Assembly: GCF_030272615.1 (NCBI RefSeq)
Contig: NC_081409.1
Coordinates: 650,410,468 to 650,474,467 of the forward strand
Reading direction: 5' to 3'
Origin: Cryptomeria japonica
Lineage: Eukaryota; Streptophyta; Pinopsida; Cupressales; Cupressaceae
Length of the DNA stretch: 64,000 bases
Positions within the stretch are counted from its first letter, which is position 1; each line of letters starts with the position of its first letter. The notes below the pieces were generated by a model. The model saw only the letters and a program-made list of their open reading frames with translations, ran no database searches and had not been told where the DNA came from. This document shows positions 23,186-33,477 of this stretch, piece after piece. Both the position numbers and the translations under genes were made by a program.

Positions 23186-23200
23186 ATCTCCCCCTTTGGC
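23186..23200 (-). other. NA-2 polypurine tract
   Basis: Minus strand GCCAAAGGGGGAGAT directly abuts the LTR start TGTTGCC. Same sequence as the copia-2 tract at 26757-26771. A second similar tract (minus strand TGTCAAAGGGGG) lies at 23341-23352. It would prime plus-strand DNA synthesis. Confidence 0.75.
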
Positions 23201-23376
23201 ATTGATAACAACACTTAGTGGAAAATGAGTGAGTCTCAAACCAAAAATGTCAAAATGCAAAGTTTCAAAGCTTCGATTCTAATAGATTCTAATAGGCTCC
23301 CCCTGAGAATATACATAGTTTTTCACTCTTCTCTCTCTCTCCCCCTTTGACATCAATGGAAAAGGCAGGTATCCGC

Positions 23377-25045
23377 TCAAAATTGTATGTACAAGAGTAT
23401 ACACAGTAACTTACAAAAATTAAAAAATGTCTGCCAAAATGTCAAGTGGTCATCCCAACCTTTCTTCAGGTTCTCTAAAATATTTATAAGAGCTCTAAAA
23501 AGATAGCTATGCATTTCTGCTCCTTTGAGATCGGAAGGAATAGTCTTATTTAGTGCATTCAATGCATCCGATTGACTTCACAAAAGAGTATCTACCCAGG
23601 GAGTGATCAAATTTCTCAGCTCTCCCACTCTACTGATTACCCTATCCTTTTCTTGATTTGAGCTCTTTATTTTATCAAGTAAAGACATTACCTGAGCCTC
23701 ATAATTACTTAAAAAAATAGCCTGGGGTGAATAGGATTGAGATATATCAGCCAGTTGACCTTCCCATTCTTTGATTTTCTTGTCAAGCTCTATAGTGAAT
23801 TTCAGTAATAGAAGACATGACTTGCAGATTTTACTGCCTTCATTTAATGCCTCTTGAATGCCCTTCACACCAGTTATCAAACTGATCCTACCACCTTCAA
23901 CCATTCTCAAAATTGTCCTTAACCTCATAGCATTAAATTGCTTCAAAATCTTTACAATTGTCACTTTCTCTAGAGATTCAAAATGAGAATCTACTACCTT
24001 AAGCATATTTTGAAGCTTATCGGAGGGCGAGTCAAGTGTGTCTTGCTTGAATGCAAGCAAAATTTTCTCAAGAATACTTGTAGCCAAAGTTATAAGCTCT
24101 TTGTTTTCAAAGTGAGATTTCAACAAGTGTTCACTGGCCTTTGCTTGGGCTAGAGCTACAAACTTTATGACTTGCACATAAGATAATGAGTTGAGATTGA
24201 TAGGCCCTTGAGTGAGATTAGTTCCACTTATAACTTGCTTTCCCTTGTCAGATTCCTAAGGGCCTCTTGCCACCACAACTTGTTCAATCTTGCCTTCATC
24301 CTTCTCCTTCTCTCCCATCTCTGCATCCTTTTCCTTCTCTAAATCAACATTCAATACCGAAGGATCCTGAACTACTGCACCAGAGTCTATAATATATTGA
24401 CTGTCATCAATATCATCTGCAGTAGCTTGTTCAATTGTCTATTCGACTAGATTTGAAACTTTTGGTTCTTCACCTTTGGATGACATCCCAAGGACTTCTG
24501 AAATAGACTTATGAATACTTCCCTAAGATTTTTCTAGAACTAAATCATAATCATATTTCTTTATTATTTCCCTCAAAATTTCTTGTCTCCTTGTGAACCT
24601 TTGCATGCTTGCCAATCATTATTTTATTTACATGGGTTTTGCTTCTAAACCTCTCTTTATTTTCCTTAAGAATTCTATCAACTTCTATCTTAGAAATCAC
24701 TGGACAGAGTTGCACTTATTCATACTCCCTAATTCTCTCCTCTTTTATTCTTGCAACTTCTTTTCTCATATCCAAAATATCAATAATGCAACAATAATGT
24801 CTCCACTAAGTTGTCTATCATCTTGCTCAAAAGATGTTGAGCATATGCATCAATAATGTCTCCACTAACTTCATACCCCATGGGCATGATCCAAATTGTC
24901 CTAGGTTTGACAACCTCCAGTAAGCATTGATCAATGTCCACCATGAATCATATGGTATCTTCAAACTTCTCAATAATTTTCTTAGGGATCATTTCCCTGC
25001 TCTGCATCATTACTTGAAAAGTTTTAAAGTAACTCGACAAATTAT
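23377..25045 (-). pseudogene. NA-2 ORF2, C-terminal part (unknown protein)
   Basis: Not recognised as a known family. The upstream part (about 24890-25045) matches NA-1 ORF2 around its VEPRTQSLSPMGFEI segment. Downstream, an open 200-codon stretch (23578-24177) encodes a helical, Leu/Lys/Glu-rich protein likely to form coiled coils (LATSILEKILLAFKQ, ELDKKIKEWEGQLADISQ, LLDKIKSSNQEKDRVI), as does the end of NA-1 ORF2 (TAIEKEITDLSNKL). Several stops occur, e.g. after FEDTI near 24955. It is split from its N-terminal half by copia-2. Confidence 0.6.
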
Positions 25046-26756
25046 TGAACATAATGTATCACTGGGAGGGGGGTGAATTAGTGGTTCTTGGAATCTTCTC
25101 TTCTTAACCAACCTTGGAATACCGGTTATTAACCTAAGCACTAAACAATCAAACCGGTAAGATAAAACTGGGTATCAAAAGAGGAAAACACACAAATACA
25201 TAATCCACAACACTCGATGTACAAGGAAAACCCAGTATGGGAAAAATCTTGGTGAGAAATGTTGTTGGAGACTATTGCTACAATCTAGCCTCACAATGAA
25301 ACAATGAATTATAATGATTTAGGGCACCAACCTAAGGAGCACCAACCCCTACTGATTTAGGGCACCAACCCAAGGAGAACCAATGCCTATTGATTTAGGG
25401 CACCAACCCAAGGAGCACCAATGCCTGCACCAAGCTCCAACTCAGTGTTGTATAATGAAATACAATTTTGATATAGTTAAAGCACCTGGTTGCAAATAAG
25501 TTCTACAACACCTAATAAATGGATTTCTGTCGGTTAACAAACTCCTCTTCTTCACTAGTTCTCACACTGTCGATTATCAGATTACTTTCTCTGATCACTC
25601 ACCAGTTACTCCCAACCTCTTCTTTCTCCCTTAGCCTCACACCACACTATGTCACTCTTGAATGCCTTTTTGACCAATCACACCTCACCGGTTAGCTTGA
25701 CTGATAGAACTACAACAATTTACCTGTTACTCTATCTCTACTTGATAGACCCTCTCACTGGTTCACCTGCTAACTCACATTGCAACTTTCTTAGAATGAA
25801 CTCTAAGGAAAACAATCTTTCTCCTTTCTTAGGCTCTCTTCACTCTCACACTTCATATCAAGCATCAACTTATTCCAGTCTCAAGCTCGCATATTTATCT
25901 TTTAGGGTTCCCACCAAAACAATATTCAAATGGTGTCGTGTTAGGTTTTGCCTTCACCAACTTGATCCGTATTAGATTTGATTTGGTCTACTTTTCTAGA
26001 GAGATGATCTACATGTCATCGATCAACATTGTCAACGCCTCGCATTCCAATGTGCATTTTCTATATTTGAATGTCTATACCATACTTTTCTGTGTTTCTC
26101 TGTCAAACACCATTAATGGCTTGGCTATTTCCTTTGACAAGCGGGTACAAAGATCAAATCTTCTTGTAGGGTTTGTTAAATCACTTGCCGCCTTGTCTTG
26201 CTTGAGCCGCAACCTTCTGCCATCTTCCCATGATTTGCGGGTTCTTCATAAAAGCCGACCTACTTGTTGATTGTTACATCGATGAATACTTCACCGACCT
26301 CTGTGTGATCACCATCTATCATCCTTCTTGACATCCACCTATTCTTGGTTTTCTATTTCAGTTTGACATTCTTCACCAACCAAGATTGACTATATGTTAC
26401 TCACCTTACTAGTATAACGTAACTTCACCGGTGGGCCTTGATACCTACATACCTCTTCTCTGTCAGTGGATCAACTTGGCCTTCCATCAAACATGTCGGT
26501 CCAACATCTCAGTCCATTTACCGGTAGCATTAATCTTCTCTAAGGATACCAGTTCACATCCTTCATTTCTTCTTTTGCTTGCTTGCTTTGCCTTACCGGT
26601 GGTCTTGCTTTACCGGTTAATGATGCATTTCATATGTACTAGTGACATACCTATCTGTCTTCTTACACACTGCATCCTACATACTAGTTAACATGATAAC
26701 TTACTTCACCCATACCGGTTGACATCAATGATAACATAATGCCAATAATTCCAACA
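25046..26756 (-). repeat. copia-2 3' LTR
   Basis: 1711 bp, plus strand TGAACATAATG...ATAATTCCAACA. Matches 33478-35144 throughout, with small indels; the repeated GGCACCAACCCAAGGAGCACCAA block near 25322-25430 has more units here than in the other LTR. The hairpin at 25058-25085 is decayed. Confidence 0.9.
25322..25432. repeat. Short tandem repeat in the copia-2 3' LTR
   Basis: Three units of about 39-40 bp beginning TTTAGGGCACCAACC and AAGGAG(C/A)ACCAA. The paired LTR (33748-33800) has about one and a half units, so the array expanded or contracted after insertion. Confidence 0.8.
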
Positions 26757-26832
26757 ATCTCCCCCTTTGGCATTGATGTCAACTCACTGCAAGACTTCAC
26801 ACTGGTAGATTTCTCCCCCTTTGACATAATGA
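26757..26832 (-). other. copia-2 polypurine tracts (two)
   Basis: Minus strand GCCAAAGGGGGAGAT abuts the LTR (26757-26771), and a second purine run, TGTCAAAGGGGGAGAAA, lies at 26811-26825. Both resemble the NA-2 tracts. The first is placed to prime plus-strand synthesis. Confidence 0.75.
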
Positions 26833-26959
26833 AAAAGGGTCAGGGTACTTCATTCTCCCCTGATATCCAGCATATGATTCAAGAGATATGATATTTTACA
26901 ATGAACTGCCCCTGAATCATAGATCTCCTTCCAATCTTAAGTGCATGAGGTAGGTGACA

Positions 26960-27224
26960 CAACTCCCAACTTGTGTCTTAATTACTAAAAAGTGCTTGCC
27001 AGTAATGGTTTGGTGAAGATGTCTGCCACTTGTTCTCCTATAGGAGCATATTCCATCTTTAATTCATGTCCTTCAACCTTCTCTCTAAGAAAATGATACT
27101 TGATGGCTATATGCTTTGTCCTTGAATGCATTACCGAATTCTTTGATATGTTGATGGCACTTGAATTATCACACTAGATGGGAATAGGATTAGAGATGTC
27201 CACCTATATGTACTTGAGAGTTTT
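26960..27224 (-). pseudogene. copia-2 RNase H C-terminus (after solo LTR)
   Basis: End of the copia Pol: CDNSSAINISKNSVMHSRTK, then HIAIKYHFLREKV and ADIFTKPL, the usual copia C-terminal motif. It is separated from the rest of RNase H by the solo LTR at 27225-28429. Contains stops. Confidence 0.9.
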
Positions 27225-28429
27225 TGATGCAAAGAATCTATCACAAACCATAAAACCTTCATTCAAGGGTATTATTGACCCAAAAATAATACAAGACCTT
27301 CAACCTGAATCAAGAGGCATATAAAAATATCAACCACTCTTCTCAGCTCCAAAACAATTTCAAAGGTTATATTCCATCCTACAAACCTTCATTCAATATT
27401 TTAGTTCATAACATTCACCATAACATGAGAGAACAAATTCTTTATTGCCATGGAATACCCTAGTTCAGGGTTTCATCCTTTAAAAACTATTTTCACCAAA
27501 AATATCACAAAGAATTCAATTATTTACCAAATTGAGTAATTGGAAAGAGGATTCAGATACCTTTCCAAAAAATATATCCTTTCTTTATTATGATGCCTCA
27601 TGTGACCACACCAAATGCTGCAACCGGATTGCTACTGTCTTCACCAGTCTATTTTTTCACCATGAATTCTAGCAACCAGTCATCCATACCTTTTTAAATA
27701 TTGATAATAAAGCCAATCGCTCTTGTCAAACTCTATCTTATGGAGTTAAACAAGTGATCTCCAAATTTCAGCCAGATCCACAGGTTAAATCAAACGTTAT
27801 GAGAATTTTACCAAAAACAGGTAACCCTTGGTAGGGTTTTGACAATTATTGTAAAAACAAACATATCTTGGCAAATACTACACAAAAATGCATAAGAAAG
27901 GATTCATATGAAATATATTTCATTAATATATCATTCAATAACATCTACATATAAAAAATACACCAAATTTGATCCTCAATGGATCTATGACAGCCACAGA
28001 TATCTTAAAACCTTATGACAGTTTGAGGGTTTGATCGATAATCTTTGTCAAATCCCCTCAAAACTGCTCTACCCCCTTGATTTCGACCAAACATGGTTTT
28101 ATAAACCATTTAAAGCTCCTTCCTAACTACTCTAACCACCTCATGACCAATGGATTTCATTCTTACACTTTTGTTGCACTTTTTGGCAATGTTGCAACTT
28201 TGTAATTTTTATAATTTTTGTATTTTGACATAAATGACTCCAACCCTTACATGGACACTTTTAACACTTCAAGATGGACCAAATATGATATCTTTGGAAA
28301 ATTACATATTATGATCCAGTGGACTTAAATAACCTTAATACATTATGAATGACTCAAATACAATAAAATTGCTCATATTATGACTTTTGACCTCCTGGTA
28401 TGCTTGTGTGCTTGGGTGCCTCTGCACCA
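27225..28429. repeat. Solo LTR, family S, copy 1
   Basis: 1205 bp, TGATGCAAAG...CTCTGCACCA, homologous over its whole length to 36744-37932. It is flanked by GTTTT and GTTTG (5-bp target duplication with one mismatch) and splits the copia-2 RNase H coding sequence between WMKQ and KTLKYI. No internal region, so a solo LTR. Sense orientation not determined. Confidence 0.85.
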
Positions 28430-28750
28430 GTTTGCTTCATCCAAAGCACCTGAGATAAGCATGTAGAAGCAGCAGTAATGTATTATGCTTCAACAGTTGA
28501 TAGGGAGACTAAATCCTGCTTCTTTCTATGCCATGAGACCAATTGACCACCCAGGAAGAATACACCACCACTTGTTCTCTTTCGGTCATCAATGCAACCT
28601 ACCCAATCAACATCAATAAATGCTTCTAAGATGAATTCCCCTTGTTTTGGGTACCACAATCCATAACTGAGTGTCCCTTGCAAGTACCTAAAAATTCTTC
28701 TTACGACATTCATATGTTATTGCTTAGGTGTTGCTTGAAATCTGGCCACC
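28430..28750 (-). pseudogene. copia-2 RNase H, N-terminal part
   Basis: Copia RNase H: MNVVRRIFRYLQGTLSYGLW, FIDVDWVGCIDDRKRTSGGV, SWHRKKQDLVSLSTVEA*YITAAS and QVLWMKQ. It degrades the RNA strand during reverse transcription. Stop after VEA. Confidence 0.93.
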
Positions 28751-29752
28751 ATGCACACTGCCTGCACTATATTTGGTCTAGAAGTAGTAAGATATAATAA
28801 GTTGCCTATCATGGATCTATACAATGCCTGATCCACCACCAGTCATTCATCATTCTTGCTTAATTTGCTTCTGGTCACCATGGGGGTACTCACCGATTTG
28901 TAGTCCTCCATTTGAAATTATTTTAACATATCCTTTGTATACTTGGTTTGTGAGATAAAGATTCCCTTATCTTGCTATGATGTTTGCAAACCAAGGAAGT
29001 ATGCCAATTCTCTAAGCATTGACATCTCAAATTCTGACTGCATCTAATCAAAAAATTCTTTGCAAAGGGTGTCCTTGTTGCCTCCAAAAATAATGTCATC
29101 TACATACACAACCACAATGATCATGTGGTTTCCATATTTCTTGATGCATAAATTGTTGTCAGCACTCCCCTTTTTGAATCCTTGCTCCTTCAGGTACTAA
29201 TCTAGCCTTGAATACCATGCTCTAGGAGCTTGCTTTAAGCCATATAGGGTTGTCTTCAACCGACACACAAAGGTTTCATCATCATATAATAGAAACCCTT
29301 TTGGTTGCTCCATGTACACTTCTTCTTCCAAATTTCCATTTAGGAAGGCAGATTTTACATCCATTTGATATACCTTATAGTCTTTGTAGGCAAAAAAAGC
29401 TAGAAACATTATAATCGCTTCTAATCTAGCTATCGGTGCAAATGTTTCTTCAAAATCAATGCCCTCTACTTGAGAGTAACCCTTGCACATAAGTCTAGCT
29501 TTATGCCTAACAATTTTACCTTCTTCATTCATTCATCTTATTCTGATAGACCCATTTGGTGCTAATGATGTTCTTGTCTTTCGGTCTACGGACTAATTCC
29601 CAAGTCTTGTTCTTCTATATCTGTTGCAACTCTTCTTCCATGACATCCATCCATTTTTGACTTTTTCTGGCCTCATTGAATGTTTTAGGTTCTACTTCAG
29701 TCAAGAGGCATAATTTGACTTGTTCATCATTTTGGGCAAGTCTTCTCCTAGT
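28751..29752 (-). pseudogene. copia-2 reverse transcriptase
   Basis: RVT_2-type RT. Motifs: [56 protein letters not shown] and [20 protein letters not shown]. The catalytic YVDDIIFGG (about 29090) is intact, followed by ALYRSMIGNLLYLT. Stops lie at Gln-type positions (LD*YLKEQG, TSQ*DKG, MLK*FQME, TPKQ*HM). Confidence 0.94.
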
Positions 29753-30960
29753 CTACGCAACATCACTCTTATTACCTAAAATCTGCTCTTCTGGGTGATT
29801 CATCTGCACATACCGATTAGGATCCTTTTTGGATGCTTCTTCTGGTTCATTGTCTAACTGAACTTCTTCACCTTCATCATCAGAATCATCATAATGATTC
29901 TCTTGTGGTTGTCTTCCTTTGTGCATATCCTCATCAACTCTTACATGCACACTCTCAATGACTCTTCTTAGTCTTTTGTTGTAGCATTTATAGGCCTTGT
30001 TGTTAGTTGAGTAACCAAGGAAGATTCCTTCACCACTCCTGGAATCAAAACTGCCTAAACCATTCATGTCTCTCTTGATAAAACACTTGCTTCCAAATAC
30101 TTTGAAGTACTTGACAGATGCTTTTCGGTCATACCACAACTCATAAGGTGTCATTATGTTATTTGTTCTTTGTTGAACCTAGTTCAAGGTATATGCAACA
30201 GTATGAACCACTTCCTTCCAATACATGTCCAGCAAACTTACCTCATTTAACATGGTTCTAGCCATCTCCTTGACTGCCCTATTATTCCTTTCTACCATAC
30301 CATTTTGTTGTGGTGTCCCATGGGCTGAGTATTGCCTTCTGATTCGATGTATTTCATAGTAATCTTCAAACTCATTTGATGTGAACTCTCTACCTCAGTT
30401 TGATCTTAGACACTTCATCTTGCACCCACTTTCATTCTCTACCATCTTCGGAAGATCTTGAATCTGTCAAATTCTTGTGATTTATCTTCTAGGAAAGTAA
30501 CCCATGTCATCCTTGAATAGTCATCAATGAAGAGCATAAAATATCTTTCACCGACAAGAGCTCTTGTCCTAGTTAGACCACACAGATCTGTATGTACAAT
30601 TTCAAGTGGTCTTGAGGTGTTGTGTTCTTTTGTTCTGAATCTCACCTTAGTCTTCTTTCCTTTCACACATTCATAACAAAATGTGCTTACTAGTTTGATG
30701 ATGGGTGGAATATTTCTTATACACCCCTTTTTGCTTACTGCAACTAAGTTATCAAAATTTATGTGGCCTAGTATTTTGTGCCATCTGTGCCAAAACCAAC
30801 TTTCATCCACTTGTCCTAACATGCATTATGATTTAAAACATTCTTTCAAACTATATACATTACCATCTACCCTCTTGCCTTTGGCTACATTCTAACCAAT
30901 ACTCTCCTTCTTTATCTGGCAGCCAGTAGAATCAAAGGTGAATTTATAACCTGTGTCACA
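29753..30960 (-). pseudogene. copia-2 integrase
   Basis: Zinc region WHKILGHINFDNL and FCYECVKGKKT (about 30650-30780), first Asp in HTDLCG (about 30600), FMLFIDDYSRMTWVTFLE, then a degraded second site: the family LRSDRGGEF reads LRSN*GREF near 30400, so the catalytic Asp is Asn and the next residue is a stop. The Glu segment reads QQNGMVERNNRA (about 30300). The C-terminus has TPYELWYDRKASVKYFKVFG. Confidence 0.93.
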
Positions 30961-31330
30961 CATCTGACTCACACTCTACAAGTTATGATTTAGACCTTCC
31001 ACATAATACACGTCATGTGCTTTCAGTTTTCCATCAATGTTTAGAGTACCTTCTCCCTTTATCTTGATCGATGAGTTGTCTCCAAATCTCACTGAACCAC
31101 CATTCCAATCTTCAAGCTTGATAAATTTCTTTTTATCACCAGTCATGTGGTTGGAACAACCACTATCAACAACCCATAGATTTCTTCGTTCATCATGTAG
31201 GGCAGTCTGCACTATGAGACTTGATTCTACTTTGTCCTTTTCTTTCTCAACCCATACTGGTTTAGTTTCCTGCTTCTTATTAGCTGCAAGTTTGTGCTCT
31301 AGTTTAACTACCGGTTCCTAATTAGGATTT
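30961..31330 (-). pseudogene. copia-2 aspartic protease
   Basis: LWVVDSGCSNHMTGDKKKFI carries an intact D-S-G, followed by GSVRFGDNSSIKIKG and DVYYVEGLNHNL. The N-terminal flank is Lys/Glu-rich. Stop upstream near 31320. Confidence 0.92.
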
Positions 31331-32454
31331 GTCCTCTTTTGCTTGATTTTCTTGCTCTTACAAAACTTTGTTGTATGTCCAAACTCTTCATAGTTATATA
31401 ATTTCATATTTTCATCGAAGGATAAATCTTTGAAACCATTGTAGGATACTGGTTTACTCTTCCTACATTCAAAACTCCTATGACCAAATCCATTGGATTG
31501 ATAACATACAATATTTATATCTTAGAGTGCATTAAATGGTTTTCTACTTTTATAACTCATAGTGGGCTTATTGGCTAATCTGCAGTCAGCTAATCTATGT
31601 CCAAATTTGTTACACTGGTAACAATAACCATGAAAGTTTGGAACATATCGGTTAGGTTGCCTTGGTCATGCAAACGTCTGCCTCACCGGGGGTCTTCGTT
31701 TCATGGTGCTGACTCTGGTAAATCCTTCATGATCAACTCTTGCATTTCTCCTAGGATCTACATGTCGATACATTGAGTGTGGCCTTCACTTCATTAATTG
31801 TGTATACCAGCGTGTGTGACGGTCTCTAACAACATCTACATAAGACTTCTTACCAGTATCCTTTCTTACCGTGAATGTCTTATTCTCTTCACCTTCACTT
31901 GAAGAAGTGAACCGTATCTCCTTACCAGATGTGTCTTTGTTGCTTGAATGTTGTCCTTCAAATCCTAAGCCATCGGTTTCTTTAGATTGCTTATGTTTGT
32001 TCAACATCTTGTCTAAGCCTTTAGTGCTACCCTCATATTTACTCCTCATTTTCATTTCATCCTTGCTCTCTTCAAGCTCTTTCCTAAGCTTCACTATTTC
32101 TGCTTCCAAATATTGATGCTCCTTTTTCTTCTTCATCAGATCAGAGGATGTAACTTCACATATCCTCTTGGCTTCTTCCAACTTGAGTTTCAAGTCAGAG
32201 ATAACTTGATTGGACTCATCTAGGGATTGCTTCAAAGAGATCTTGTTCTTCTACTGCAACAAGCTTGAACTTCCTGTGTTCTCTTCTTGTTTTACTTAAC
32301 TCTTCAAGAGCGCTTATGGGCTCACCTTCTAGATCCACTTCGACTTCAATGTCTTCTTCTTCCTCAGCTTCACTAACAGGTTCGGCAAGTGCCATAAAGA
32401 GATTAATTTTTCTTTCATTCTCATGGTAGTCATCTTCTGAAGCACTTTCTTCAT
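31331..32454 (-). pseudogene. copia-2 Gag C-terminal extension: coiled coil and extra zinc knuckles
   Basis: After the main Gag comes a long predicted coiled coil (31786-32235; SLDESNQVISDLKLKLEEA, LEAEIVKLRKELEESKDE). A series of CCHC-like knuckles follows: CYQCNKFGHRLADC (about 31600), CYQSNGFGHRSFEC (about 31490, second Cys lost) and a degenerate one ending EEFGHTTKFC (about 31385). Most copia Gags have a single knuckle. The plan of coiled coil then multiple knuckles matches the Gag-like ORF of NA-1. Confidence 0.75.
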
Positions 32455-33390
32455 CTATGGCATCATCCTCAATAGAATATAGGTTGTTCTACTTCCGGTA
32501 GCATCTTCTTCCTTGCCGGCAGACATTCCTTTCTTTGTCTTTACCAACATATCTACCAAAACTTCTTTGCTCATCTCCACTGGTTTAAGTATAAGGACAT
32601 TTTGTAGCAAAGTATCCAACTTTACTACAATTGAAGCATTTGAGTGGTAACTTTCCTCTATACTTGCCGAATCCTCTCTTGAGCTTTCTGACAAATTTTG
32701 CTACCTCTACATCTGAGTCTTCACTGGATCCTTTATTAGTGACCTCTTCCTTCCCCTTTTTGGTGGAGTTGAACACTGCCTCTTTCCTTGAAGATGCTTC
32801 ACCAGTTGTTCTCATTTCATAGGCTGTTAGAGAGCCAAATAGCTCATCCATTGTGAAGGTCTTTAGATCCTTGGCTTCCTCTATGGCAGAAACCTTAGTA
32901 TCATACTTATATGTGAGAGATCTAAGTACCTTCTTGACAATAATCTCACTTGCAATTTCTTCTCCAAGTCCTCTGATGGTGTTCACAGTTTCATCTATTC
33001 TATGAAGGTAGTCTGCAATCTTTTCTTCATATTTCATCTTGATGCCTTCAAGTTGACCTCTTAGTGATTGTATCTTGGACTCTTTGACTTTGGCATCCCC
33101 TTTAAATAGTCTTTGCAATTTTGCCAAGTGTCCTTGGCCGATGCACAATGCGTGACCTTGACAAACTCATTATCTGACAACCCGCTTAAGATAGCATGTT
33201 TAGCCTTTGCATTTCTCATACTCCTTCTTAGCATCTGAATCAGTGGGAAGAACACTAGGGACATTATACTCATTCTTGAAAGACATCCACAGATCAAATC
33301 CAAGTGAGTAAATATAGGTCTCCATTCTTCTACTCTAGAAGGCATATTTAGATCCATCAAACATGGGGGATTTTGAGGAGGCTGACTCAT
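32455..33390 (-). pseudogene. copia-2 Gag capsid and first zinc knuckle
   Basis: Start MSQPPQNPPCLMDLNMPSRV at 33390. UBN2-type capsid with AKHAILSGLSDNEFVKV, AKDTWQNC, a frameshift near 33100, then SLRGQLEGIKMKYEEKIADY, VKKVLRSLTYKYDTKVSAIEE and TMDELFGSLTAYEMR. Knuckle CFNCSKVGYFATKC (about 32600) has Tyr where the zinc-binding His should be (C-to-T change). Confidence 0.9.
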
Positions 33391-33455
33391 TTATTGCCAT
33401 TGTGTTCTTTGACTAGAATCTACCCAAGCTAGAGAATGCTTTAATCAACTGGGAA

Positions 33456-33472
33456 CCTAGGCTCTGATACCA
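33456..33472 (-). other. copia-2 primer-binding site (tRNA-Met)
   Basis: Minus strand TGGTATCAGAGCCTAGG, 5 nt from the LTR end; the first 12 bases match the initiator tRNA-Met 3' end complement. Confidence 0.88.
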
Positions 33473-33477
33473 ATTAT

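Larger units (their letters stand above)
22069..25045 (-). mobile_element. Non-autonomous LTR element NA-2, 3' half
   Basis: A 3' LTR, polypurine tract and the C-terminal part of the unknown ORF2. The element continues at 35145-36722 on the far side of copia-2: the ORF2 part left of the insertion (YFKTFQVMMQ...VKPRTIWIMPMGYEV) and the part right of it (MYFYFMNEVPGVGKVQW) align in order with NA-1 ORF2. No RT, integrase or protease is seen in the visible parts. The 5' LTR and most of Gag are not in the window. Confidence 0.75.

Noticed and set aside
25649-26691. Several plus-strand ORFs of 86-110 codons, with counterparts at 33885-35041
   Set aside because: They lie in the two copia-2 LTRs, antisense to the element, and differ between the copies by indels. 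LTR composition explains them.
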